From the NCBI GenBank assembly GCA_047616325.1, contig JBLHGN010000247.1:1-5497 (forward strand): 5,497 bases of DNA, given 5' to 3'. The notes below the pieces were generated by a model. It was not told the origin of the DNA and did no database searches. It saw only the letters and a list, made by a program, of their open reading frames with translations. The translations under genes were made by a program, and so were the position numbers. The stretch is from JBLHGN01 sp047616325 (GTDB taxonomy: Bacteria; Pseudomonadota; Gammaproteobacteria; Pseudomonadales; Cellvibrionaceae). Below, one piece after another: positions 1-5,497 of the stretch. Each line of letters starts with the position of its first letter. Positions within the stretch are counted from its first letter, which is position 1.

Positions 1-2091
1 TGCTTCAATTTTCTCGGCAGCGGCCGCAAAATTTACAGGTAGCGAGGTAGGTATTGCCGGAGCGTTGGAAGAATCTGGCGTAGCTTTGAGTGCCGCTTTG
101 TTTGTTTGTAAGCGTTTGTGTCGCACTTCAAATTCAAGTTGCCAGCGTCTTGCCTCGGCAGTTTTATTTTCGACTTCAATACAATCAATCTGGAGAGTTC
201 CTACCTCGGTTAACACGGCATGTAAACTGACTTTTATTTGAGTGTTTTCGGTGGCATTTGCAATGTTAATGGGCGGTTGTTCAGTGTCGTCTCTAAGCGC
301 TGTAATTAAGGGCGGCAGTTGTACAAAGGCGGTGTCGATGTCGGCGCGATCGCCAGCACCATAGGGGTTGTCGCCCGTACACGAGGCCACTTTGAATTTT
401 ACCGGCTGCCCTACTGTTAGCAAAAATGTATGCTCGGTTAAGGCCACTTCGGCACCCGGCTCAGAACCTTTAGGCAATAGGCACAGGCCACTTTTTACTG
501 TGGGCGACGATTCGTTGTTACTTTGCTCGGCTGGAGTATTTTCCGAATTTTCTAACATCAAAAAAAATGAGCGCGCCGAGCCGCCGCCTATTTTTAAGCC
601 ACTGCCGCGCCTGGCCATTAGATAGGCCACTGCCCCATAGGCCACCGCATGTTCGGGATGGTGGTTATCCAGAAGTTTTGTGTTCTGCGAGCCCCAGTGT
701 CGAAACAGGTCCAGCGTTCTCTGGCGAACGGCCGCGCTATTAAAAACACCACCGTTTAGCAGCAACGCATCGGGAATGGCCTTAGCGGGTGCGCCGTTCA
801 CTGATGTTTGTGAATCTGGCTGCAGCGCTTGTGTGCAAGCTTCTCGGTGTTGCGTAATAAAGGCGGCCAGGTGTTTGCTGATGGCCGGGTCGCGTGCGTA
901 GGGCAGTCCAAATGCTACGACGGCGCTGCGTTTCTTGTCGGGTAGAGCGGCAAAATCGCTTAAAGGAAAAAAGCCATCTATGGCTAGCTGATACACTTCT
1001 TCACGTTGAAGCAAGCAGCTTTTGGCGTTGCCAATAAGGCGTGAGCCACTGCCTAGCAAAGTGACTTTGGCTTGGCAGGGCCCATCCGCCGAAAGCAGGC
1101 GTTCTTTTGCTTGGCATGTTTGTTGGCTTAGTTGCGAAAGCTGTGCAGCGCTCAACTTTTTATTGCCGGCCAAGCGTTGTTCAACAATATGGGCCAAAGC
1201 CAAATCGATATTGTCACCGCCCAGCATTAAATGGTCGCCCACTCCGATACGGTCGAGTGTGAGGCCATTTTTGTTAGACGTGATTTTAATTAGGCTGAGG
1301 TCGGTGGTGCCGCCGCCAACGTCACAGACTAAGAGTAGGCGAATGTCCTTTAGAGACGTTTCGGCATCACGTTGATGGCGTGCGTACCAGTCGTAACATA
1401 CCGCTTGGGGTTCTTCGATAAGTAATATGTTGTCGAGGCCAGCCTGCTTTGCCGCCGCCACAGTGAGCGCGCGAGCGCCCTCATCGAAAGACGCTGGAAT
1501 GGTGATAACGATTTCTTGGTGTTCCAGCCGCGCGTGAGGGTGTTGATGGTTCCAGGCGCAACGCAGGTAGTGCAAATAACTGGCACTAGCGAATACCGGC
1601 GAAACCTTGTGTACGCCTTCGGCTGCGGCCCAGGGCAGAATATCTGCCTGGCGATCGGTGTGCGGATGAGACAACCAGCTCTTGGCGCTACTTACTAGTC
1701 GGCCTTCCACTTTAGACCCCAGTTCGCGCGCCCACTCGCCAATCACCACTTCGGGTATCTCTCCCGCTAGATGGGTAGCATCCGTGCTGGCTGACTCAGT
1801 ATTAGTTGACCCCTTTCCAGTTTCCCCTTCTTCTGAAGACCAAGGCAACAGCATGTCGTGCGCACTAATCTCACCTGCCACGGGATGGTAGCGAAATGAG
1901 GGCAGCATGGGCCGTTTGGCCACTTCACCGGGAGCTACCAACTGTTCGATGTGAAAAATACCCCGGCTATCTGCGCTGAGCGGCTCGTTTACGTCGGCAA
2001 AGGCCACCACCGTATGGGTGGTGCCCAGGTCTATGCCCACTAGATAGTGGGCTGCGGTTTTTCTATTGTTTGAAGCTGTAGCCTCGGTCAT
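1..2091 (-). CDS. Long Hsp70-like chaperone ATPase, C-terminus beyond window (probable DUF3731-type)
   Basis: The frame is open from an ATG at 2091 to the left edge, 697 codons without a stop, so the gene is 3'-truncated by the window. Seen: Hsp70 phosphate-1 motif GIDLGTTH (19-26), LPSFRY (63-68), SAKSWL (135-140, its Lys matching the catalytic Lys70 of DnaK by eye), VITIPASFD (195-203), IEEPQAVCYDW (225-235), phosphate-2 DVGGGTTD (257-264), LGGDNID (290-296), adenosine motif LLLNGGVF (443-450) and AVAYGAVAYL (482-491). A beta-rich region follows, ending near 657. A low-complexity Ser/Thr/Glu-rich insertion (about 86-112) is absent from the neighbouring paralogue. After 657 comes an Ala/Pro/Lys-rich linker. 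Known: long Hsp70-like proteins of this type run to roughly 900 residues and end in DUF3731; that part lies outside the window. It is third in the operon, 44 bases after the shorter Hsp70. A GGGAG at 2109-2105 lies 13 bases before the ATG, longer than ideal. The Hsp70 family is certain; substrate and precise role are unknown. Confidence 0.95.
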   Translation of the reverse strand, partial: MTEATASNNRKTAAHYLVGIDLGTTHTVVAFADVNEPLSADSRGIFHIEQLVAPGEVAKRPMLPSFRYHPVAGEISAHDMLLPWSSEEGETGKGSTNTESASTDATHLAGEIPEVVIGEWARELGSKVEGRLVSSAKSWLSHPHTDRQADILPWAAAEGVHKVSPVFASASYLHYLRCAWNHQHPHARLEHQEIVITIPASFDEGARALTVAAAKQAGLDNILLIEEPQAVCYDWYARHQRDAETSLKDIRLLLVCDVGGGTTDLSLIKITSNKNGLTLDRIGVGDHLMLGGDNIDLALAHIVEQRLAGNKKLSAAQLSQLSQQTCQAKERLLSADGPCQAKVTLLGSGSRLIGNAKSCLLQREEVYQLAIDGFFPLSDFAALPDKKRSAVVAFGLPYARDPAISKHLAAFITQHREACTQALQPDSQTSVNGAPAKAIPDALLLNGGVFNSAAVRQRTLDLFRHWGSQNTKLLDNHHPEHAVAYGAVAYLMARRGSGLKIGGGSARSFFLMLENSENTPAEQSNNESSPTVKSGLCLLPKGSEPGAEVALTEHTFLLTVGQPVKFKVASCTGDNPYGAGDRADIDTAFVQLPPLITALRDDTEQPPINIANATENTQIKVSLHAVLTEVGTLQIDCIEVENKTAEARRWQLEFEVRHKRLQTNKAALKATPDSSNAPAIPTSLPVNFAAAAEKIEA

Positions 2092-2104
2092 TTTAGAGTT
2101 AATA

Positions 2105-2109
2105 CTCCC
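2105..2109 (-). promoter_or_regulatory. Possible distant Shine-Dalgarno for the long Hsp70
   Basis: GGGAG on the minus strand, 13 bases before the ATG at 2091. It is the only purine-rich site in the 44-base gap between the two Hsp70 genes. The spacing is longer than the usual 5-9, so the second Hsp70 may be translated less efficiently than the first. No promoter or terminator is visible in this gap, which is consistent with co-transcription. Confidence 0.4.
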
Positions 2110-2135
2110 GACGGGCACATCTGTGTGCTTGCGTT

Positions 2136-3995
2136 TTATGAGCGGACATCGAGTTCCACCTGCCAACGTTGGGGTGTGTCGCCAGTTTTAGTATTTGCCG
2201 CGATGGCTTCAAGTTTTAGTGTGCCTATTTCGGTGACGCTAGCGGCCAGTTTTACCGGTACTATCTCGCCCGCTCTGCGTCCCTCTTCGGGTAGGGTTAC
2301 GTGTAGCTCGGGCAGTTCGTATAGTTCATCGTCGGCCCACTGTTCAAGCGAATCCCCCGCGCTGTCGTGGCGGCGAGTGCTGGACCCAAAAAAACGAAAA
2401 GTCACGGGCTCGCCAACTACCAAGCCAAATTCGGCCTCGCTGGCGCCGGTGCTGGACCTCTCTTCCAGGCCAAAGGGCGCAATGCACAAGGCTTCCAATG
2501 GTGGCGCCATACCGGGAATGGCCGGCATCGCGCTTTCGATTCCCACATAGTAGGCGTTGGCCAAACCGCCGCGAATACGCACGCCCTGGCCTTGGCGCAC
2601 CGCACCGTAGTAGCTGGCACCTTTGGCGACGGCGAGGTCTAAATCCGAACCCTGTAGTACGCGAATGTCGTTTTCACCGGCGTCGTTTAACCAGTGATTG
2701 AGCAGTGATACTAAGCGCTCACTAATCTTGCCCGCCTTGAGTACACCGCCATTAAGTAAAAGCGCTGTGGGTTTAATAAAACCGGGCGACGCGTCCGAAG
2801 TGTTGAAAATATCTTCTGCCGCTTGCTGTTGGCGGGTGAGAAACGCCGCCAAATGTCGCGTGACGGCGGGATCTTGGGCGTAGGGCAAGCCGCGCTGGGT
2901 GAGGGCGCTGCGTTGGCTCTGTTTTGGCGCTTCGTTAACCGCAACCTTGGGGAAAAAGCCTTCAATAAGAATGTCGTTCACTTCGTCGCGGGTGAGTTCG
3001 CAGCGCAAAGTGGCGCCCAGCAGCTTGGAGCCGCGCGCGGGCACGGTAATTGGCACCGCTTGTATGTCGTTTTCACTCAGCAGGGTTTCCTTTGCGTCGC
3101 GGCAGGCTTGGGTAATGGCCTGAATTTGCCAGGTTTCAATGGTTTTACCCTGCTCGGTAAGTTTAGTTTTTACCCGATAGGCGAGGGCTAAATCCATATT
3201 GTCGCCGCCCAGCAGAATATGTTCGCCCACCGCAATGCGGTTTAATGTGAGATTTCCCTCCTCTTCGCTCACGGCCACCAGCGACATGTCGGTGGTGCCA
3301 CCGCCGATATCGGCCACTAGAATAACGTCGCCAACGCTCACCTGTTTACGCCAGGCATCGCCATTGTTATGCACCCAGTTGTAAACTGCTGCGGTGGGTT
3401 CTTCCAATAAGGTCAGATGTTTGAAGCCAACGTGCGCTGCCGACTCGGCGGAAAGCTCTCGCGCAACTGGGTCGAAGGATGCGGGAATGGTGACGGTGAG
3501 GTCTTGCTCTATTAAGGGGTGCTCGGGGAAAGCATCGTCCCAGGCGCAGCGCAGGTGATCCAGATATTCAAAGGTGGCGTGTACGGGGGATATTTTGGCT
3601 ACTTCTGAGGGGCCTAAGGTGGGTAAAAAATCACTGTGGCGGTCGACGCCGGGGTGACATAGCCAGCTTTTAGCACTGGCGACCAAGCGTATGGGAGTTC
3701 TGCTGCCCAAGTTGCGAGCGATGGCGCCTACCAAGGCATTCGGCTTAGCATTCCACGGTAGGGCGATATCATTTTCGGGTAATTCCTGCTCGTGAGCCAT
3801 GTACATAAATGATGGTAATTGGTTTAAATTCTCAATAATTCCCGCTGCGGTCAGCTGTGGAATGGGCAGTACCTGAAGGTCGGCTCCTTCCTGATCTTGT
3901 CTATCCTGAAATGCGAGTACACAGTGGGTGGTACCCAAGTCGATACCAACCGAATAGCGCGCAGCACTCGCGTGGGTGGATTGTTGTTCGTTCAC
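2136..3995 (-). CDS. Short non-canonical Hsp70 family chaperone ATPase
   Basis: Complete 619-residue cytosolic Hsp70-like ATPase, GTG start. Seen: GIDLGTTH (17-24), LPSFMY (60-65), SAKSWL (107-112; Lys109 matches DnaK Lys70 by eye), VTIPASFD (168-175), LEEPTAAVYNW (197-207), DIGGGTTD (229-236), LGGDNMD (262-268), RDAKETLL (299-306), LLLNGGV (412-418) and DLAVAKGASYYG (453-464). The nucleotide-binding domain therefore ends near 470. Only about 150 residues follow, of beta-strand character, ending in WQVELDVRS. The acidic hydrophobic linker of DnaK (LLLLDV type), the helical lid and an EEVD-type tail are all missing, so allostery and J-protein coupling probably differ from DnaK. The motif order and spacing match the downstream Hsp70, including the closing VTEIGTLKLE and RWQVELDVR blocks (LTEVGTLQID and RWQLEFEVR there), which points to an old tandem duplication. 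It overlaps the DUF2760 gene by 4 bases (GTGA) behind a strong ribosome site, so translation is likely coupled. Family sure; client proteins unknown. Confidence 0.96.
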   Translation of the reverse strand: MNEQQSTHASAARYSVGIDLGTTHCVLAFQDRQDQEGADLQVLPIPQLTAAGIIENLNQLPSFMYMAHEQELPENDIALPWNAKPNALVGAIARNLGSRTPIRLVASAKSWLCHPGVDRHSDFLPTLGPSEVAKISPVHATFEYLDHLRCAWDDAFPEHPLIEQDLTVTIPASFDPVARELSAESAAHVGFKHLTLLEEPTAAVYNWVHNNGDAWRKQVSVGDVILVADIGGGTTDMSLVAVSEEEGNLTLNRIAVGEHILLGGDNMDLALAYRVKTKLTEQGKTIETWQIQAITQACRDAKETLLSENDIQAVPITVPARGSKLLGATLRCELTRDEVNDILIEGFFPKVAVNEAPKQSQRSALTQRGLPYAQDPAVTRHLAAFLTRQQQAAEDIFNTSDASPGFIKPTALLLNGGVLKAGKISERLVSLLNHWLNDAGENDIRVLQGSDLDLAVAKGASYYGAVRQGQGVRIRGGLANAYYVGIESAMPAIPGMAPPLEALCIAPFGLEERSSTGASEAEFGLVVGEPVTFRFFGSSTRRHDSAGDSLEQWADDELYELPELHVTLPEEGRRAGEIVPVKLAASVTEIGTLKLEAIAANTKTGDTPQRWQVELDVRS

Positions 3996-4570
3996 AGTTC
4001 TACCTCCGCCGGTGCAATAATGCGTGTATCGTGACTTGGTGCGAGTTTGGGCAGTTGCACTTCACTGGCCTTCCAGCCGCGATGTATGAGTGTGCCGGTG
4101 AAGGGGGCGCTGCCCACTACTTTGCCGGTTAAGCGGATTTCGGCCGCGTTAAAACCAAGTTCAACGCGTATGCGACTCTCTTCTTCTTCGTTGCGCACAT
4201 GTTCGAGTGTGAAATAGCTGTCTAGTGTTTTACGTGAACCCTCGTGCACCACGCGCGCTACCGCGCCAATATCGGCATCGGAAAAACTACCGAGGTCTTC
4301 TTTTACAAAATCGATTAAACGCGCCTCCTGTTGCAGTAGTGCTAGCAACTGCAGGGCGGTATCGGGGGAGGCCTCGTTTAGCTGTGGTCTTTCCGGTGGC
4401 GCTGGTGTGGCCGTCACCGTTTGTGCGTCGCTGTCGTTGCTCGACTTGGCACAAGAGCCTCGGCGTAAAAGTAGCAGGCCAGCAAAAGTAATGCATAGTA
4501 TTGCAAGAATCAAATGCAGCGCATCGATCTGAACGGGGAATTGACTTATGCTTGCAGGGCTTATGGTCAT
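3992..4570 (-). CDS. DUF2760 domain protein, single-pass membrane anchored
   Basis: 192 residues, ATG start with a weak GAGA site 6 bases upstream. Seen: a short polar N-terminus, one hydrophobic segment at about 15-35 followed by Arg-Arg (36-37), a disordered Ser/Thr/Pro/Ala-rich linker (about 38-69), then a conserved-looking globular domain (70-192). That domain holds LLALLQQEARLIDF (75-88), EDLGSFSDADIGAVAR (91-106), VHEGSRKTLDSY (108-119), a strand region LTGKVVGSAPFTGTLIHRGWKA (147-168) and the terminal IIAPAEVEL (184-192). By the positive-inside rule the Arg pair puts the C-terminal domain in the cytoplasm, where the two Hsp70s act. Known: the pattern matches what I recall of DUF2760, a family of unknown function found beside Hsp70 genes. 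Inferred: it may anchor or regulate the paired Hsp70s at the inner membrane. It is the first gene of the operon, and its stop overlaps the GTG of the next gene. Confidence 0.88.
   Translation of the reverse strand: MTISPASISQFPVQIDALHLILAILCITFAGLLLLRRGSCAKSSNDSDAQTVTATPAPPERPQLNEASPDTALQLLALLQQEARLIDFVKEDLGSFSDADIGAVARVVHEGSRKTLDSYFTLEHVRNEEEESRIRVELGFNAAEIRLTGKVVGSAPFTGTLIHRGWKASEVQLPKLAPSHDTRIIAPAEVEL
4002..4007 (-). promoter_or_regulatory. Strong Shine-Dalgarno deciding the GTG start of the short Hsp70
   Basis: GGAGGT on the minus strand lies 6 bases before the GTG at 3995-3993 and inside the last codons of the DUF2760 gene. This near-perfect site supports the GTG as the true start. It places initiation at the GTGA overlap (3992-3995) with the upstream stop codon, the usual layout for coupled translation. 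Confidence 0.8.
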
Positions 4571-4706
4571 GATATTCTCGATAAATTAGGCGTGTGAATC
4601 TGAATCAGTGCCCGACGGGGCTATTTCGGAAAATCGCGGGGTTTAAATATTTTGTCACTGTCGCAGAGAGTGTTTTGCTTTGGCTTTAGTGCAATGCTTT
4701 CAATTC

Positions 4707-4727
4707 AAGGCTTACAGACTAGGCCTT
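4707..4727. repeat. Inverted repeat in the putative operon leader
   Basis: AAGGCTTA (4707-4714) and TAGGCCTT (4720-4727) form 8-base arms with one mismatch around a 5-base loop. The odd pair is a G-U wobble only in plus-strand RNA; in minus-strand RNA it is a C-A mismatch. No clear T-run follows on the minus strand, so I do not call it a terminator of that strand. Confidence 0.4.
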
Positions 4728-4747
4728 TCTGTTTGGTGGCATACGCT

Positions 4748-4769
4748 GGAGCCAAGCACAGGAGCCAAG
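4748..4769. repeat. Pair of 9-base direct repeats, period 13
   Basis: GGAGCCAAG occurs at 4748-4756 and again at 4761-4769, separated by CACA. It lies just downstream of the predicted transcription start, inside the putative leader of the operon. It could be a tandem binding site or a small slippage duplication; nothing else in the sequence decides. Confidence 0.6.
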
Positions 4770-4809
4770 AAAATATCGCTATGGCGGCTCTGTCTGCGCA
4801 ACACTTTGC

Positions 4810-4837
4810 ATTATGTGGCTAGATGAAAATAATTCAA
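4810..4837 (-). promoter_or_regulatory. Candidate sigma70 promoter for the operon
   Basis: On the minus strand TTGAAT (4837-4832, 4 of 6 to TTGACA) is followed after 16 bases by CATAAT (4815-4810, 5 of 6 to TATAAT). It is the best-spaced pair I found by eye in the intergenic region. Transcription would begin near 4803 and leave a leader of roughly 230 bases before the DUF2760 start codon. The surrounding AT-richness fits a promoter but also raises the chance of a false match. Confidence 0.4.
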
Positions 4838-4864
4838 TGATTAAAATCGTATTAATCGTTGAAT
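4832..4864. repeat. 33-bp near-perfect palindrome, likely operator
   Basis: Two 13-base arms (4832-4844 ATTCAATGATTAA and 4852-4864 TTAATCGTTGAAT) are complementary except at one position (4838 T against 4858 G) and flank a 7-base centre. The left arm includes the -35 box of the candidate promoter, a typical place for a repressor dimer. An intrinsic terminator on the minus strand is possible, because TATTTTC follows the hairpin there, but the stem is AT-rich and would be weak. The symmetry is directly visible; the regulatory role is inferred. Confidence 0.65.
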
Positions 4865-4951
4865 AAAAATTCAGTTTATTGACCGATGTTTGTTATTAAG
4901 TAAACACGCTTTACCTTCACGCACACACTATATGATGGTGTAATTTAATTT

Positions 4952-4972
4952 TTCGCCCCCCTTTTTGGCGAA
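4952..4972. repeat. Small inverted repeat downstream of the small minus-strand ORF
   Basis: TTCGCC (4952-4957) and GGCGAA (4967-4972) form a 6-bp stem around a C-then-T tract loop of 9 bases. It lies about 65 bases after the stop codon of the 91-residue ORF, where a terminator would be expected. However, the minus strand continues with AAATTAAATT rather than a T-run, so termination is only a possibility. Confidence 0.35.
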
Positions 4973-5035
4973 TAAATGGATACTTGCGGCATCTTGCCTT
5001 CTTTTGTTACCGACGTATTGGCCTTGGTTACTTAT

Positions 5036-5311
5036 CTATTTGTATTTGTGGTTGGACTTGGGTTTTTGTGTGTGGTGTTTATGTATATCCGAGACCTTAC
5101 GCGACACATCATCAAGGCGGCTGAGCCCCGCCTTTAGACTAATGATTTCGTGGTTTTTAAGCGAGAGACTAAGCAATATTTTGTCTTCGTTGTCAGCATG
5201 CAAATCTATCTGTTTTTCGATTAATGCAAAAAAGTATTGGCGCTGTACGGTAAGATCGTTTTCGGTCATTTTTTCGATGGTGTGCGCCACCGATTTAGTC
5301 TTTTTTAACAC
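5036..5311 (-). CDS. Hypothetical small coiled-coil protein (91 residues)
   Basis: I do not recognise this protein. A TAG directly precedes the GTG at 5311, so the frame cannot begin further upstream; ATG at 5269 (Met15) is an alternative. Neither start has a clear Shine-Dalgarno. Seen: the product is hydrophilic and helix-prone. A 3-4 hydrophobic pattern (I45, L49, I56, L59, L63, L66, V73) suggests a short coiled coil at about 45-77, and a basic His/Lys-rich tail follows (77-91). There is no signal peptide or membrane segment. The opposite strand carries a 116-codon frame, but its Trp/Cys/Ser/Leu-rich composition and lack of a ribosome site make it the likely shadow. The gene points towards the operon but is 465 bases away from it, so it is probably a separate unit. 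Coding status is uncertain. Confidence 0.45.
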   Translation of the reverse strand: MLKKTKSVAHTIEKMTENDLTVQRQYFFALIEKQIDLHADNEDKILLSLSLKNHEIISLKAGLSRLDDVSRKVSDIHKHHTQKPKSNHKYK

Positions 5312-5331
5312 CTAGTGTATGCTCTTACTAA

Positions 5332-5497
5332 CAACACATTAAACTCGATGGGTTTTGGCTCTATACCGTTGGCTCGTTGGGAGGAGGCTACACCCACGGT
5401 ATTGTACTGGTGTCAGCCGAGAGCAATAAAATAGTCAAATCTATATATTTAGTTTCCTGGAGCAAGACCTGCAAAGTACTGTCGCCATCATATTTGT
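5332..5497 (+). other. Open frame without a start codon, possible gene fragment, runs off the right edge
   Basis: After a TAA at 5329 this plus frame stays open for 55 codons to the window edge. It has no ATG; only a TTG at 5377 and a GTG at 5410 could start it, neither well placed behind a ribosome site. The translation reads like beta-rich protein: DGFWLYTVGSLGGGYTHG, then IVLVSAESNKIV. It could be a 5'-truncated gene remnant or chance. A 35-codon open frame also exists on the minus strand (5495-5388, ending at TAG), which could instead be the C-terminus of a gene to the right. The sequence here cannot settle which, if either, is coding. Confidence 0.22.

Larger units (their letters stand above)
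4571..5035. other. Intergenic control region of the DUF2760-Hsp70-Hsp70 operon
   Basis: This 465-base stretch has no open frame I would call a gene on either strand. It is AT-rich from about 4800 to 4950, unlike the coding regions. It contains a sigma70-like promoter facing the operon, a 33-bp palindrome over the -35 box, a pair of 9-base direct repeats and two smaller inverted repeats, each listed separately. I looked for a sigma32 heat-shock promoter (CTTGAAA, then CCCCAT) on the minus strand. A CTTGAAT occurs near 4704-4710, but no CCCCAT-like box follows at the right distance. No tRNA or rRNA was recognised. Confidence 0.6.

Noticed and set aside
1350..1586. A minus-strand 78-codon frame inside the long Hsp70 gene.
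   Set aside because: It is out of frame within the Hsp70 reading frame, which carries the conserved ATPase motifs through the same bases.
2125..2550. Plus-strand frames of 60-140 codons antisense to the Hsp70 genes, here the longest.
   Set aside because: They lie opposite strongly recognised Hsp70 coding sequence. They are Ser/Arg-rich and lack domains or ribosome sites.
4610..4621. GCCC-GACG-GGGC mini-hairpin in the leader.
   Set aside because: Only 4 base pairs and no T-run on either side; too short to call a terminator.
4743..4769. A sigma54-like promoter on the minus strand (TGGC followed by TTGGC).
   Set aside because: The GG and GC elements do not have the required 10-base spacing; the similarity comes from the GGAGCCAAG direct repeat.
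4965..5315. A 116-codon plus-strand frame with a TTG start and a hydrophobic N-terminus.
   Set aside because: No ribosome site precedes it. The composition is rich in Trp, Cys, Ser and Leu in the way typical of antisense shadows, and the opposite strand encodes a more protein-like product.
5379..5387. GGGAGGAGG, a strong Shine-Dalgarno-like string on the plus strand.
   Set aside because: No ATG, GTG or TTG follows at a usable distance; the nearest candidates are more than 15 bases away.

Overview
The window looks like part of a gammaproteobacterial chromosome. The evidence is moderate GC, a compact minus-strand operon with a 4-base gene overlap, and protein types that I recall side by side in Pseudomonas- and Cellvibrio-like bacteria (DUF2760 protein, short Hsp70-like protein, long Hsp70-like protein). 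The exact genus cannot be fixed from this sequence. A marine or cellulolytic cellvibrionad is my best guess, by inference only.

The left four fifths (1-4570) is one minus-strand operon, read from right to left. First comes a 192-residue membrane-anchored DUF2760 protein (4570-3992). It overlaps by 4 bases a 619-residue non-canonical Hsp70 ATPase (3995-2136). After a 44-base gap comes a second, divergent Hsp70 paralogue that starts at 2091 and is still open at base 1 (697 codons visible). Both Hsp70s keep the actin-like ATP-binding motifs. Both lack the canonical DnaK linker. The first also lacks the helical lid and the EEVD-type tail. The second has an insertion in the ATPase domain and continues past the end of the first into a tail lost at the window edge, where this family usually carries DUF3731. 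A plausible reading is a dedicated chaperone pair recruited to the inner membrane by the DUF2760 protein. That function is inferred, and no DnaJ or GrpE partner is visible.

The region 4571-5035 (465 bases) has no convincing gene. It holds the likely control region of the operon: a sigma70-like promoter (4810-4837), a striking 33-bp near-perfect palindrome (4832-4864) that covers its -35 box, a 13-base-period direct repeat (4748-4769), and smaller inverted repeats at 4707-4727 and 4952-4972. The right end (5036-5497) has a possible 91-residue coiled-coil small protein on the minus strand. Beyond it, an unresolved stretch carries a start-less open frame on the plus strand that may be a gene fragment.
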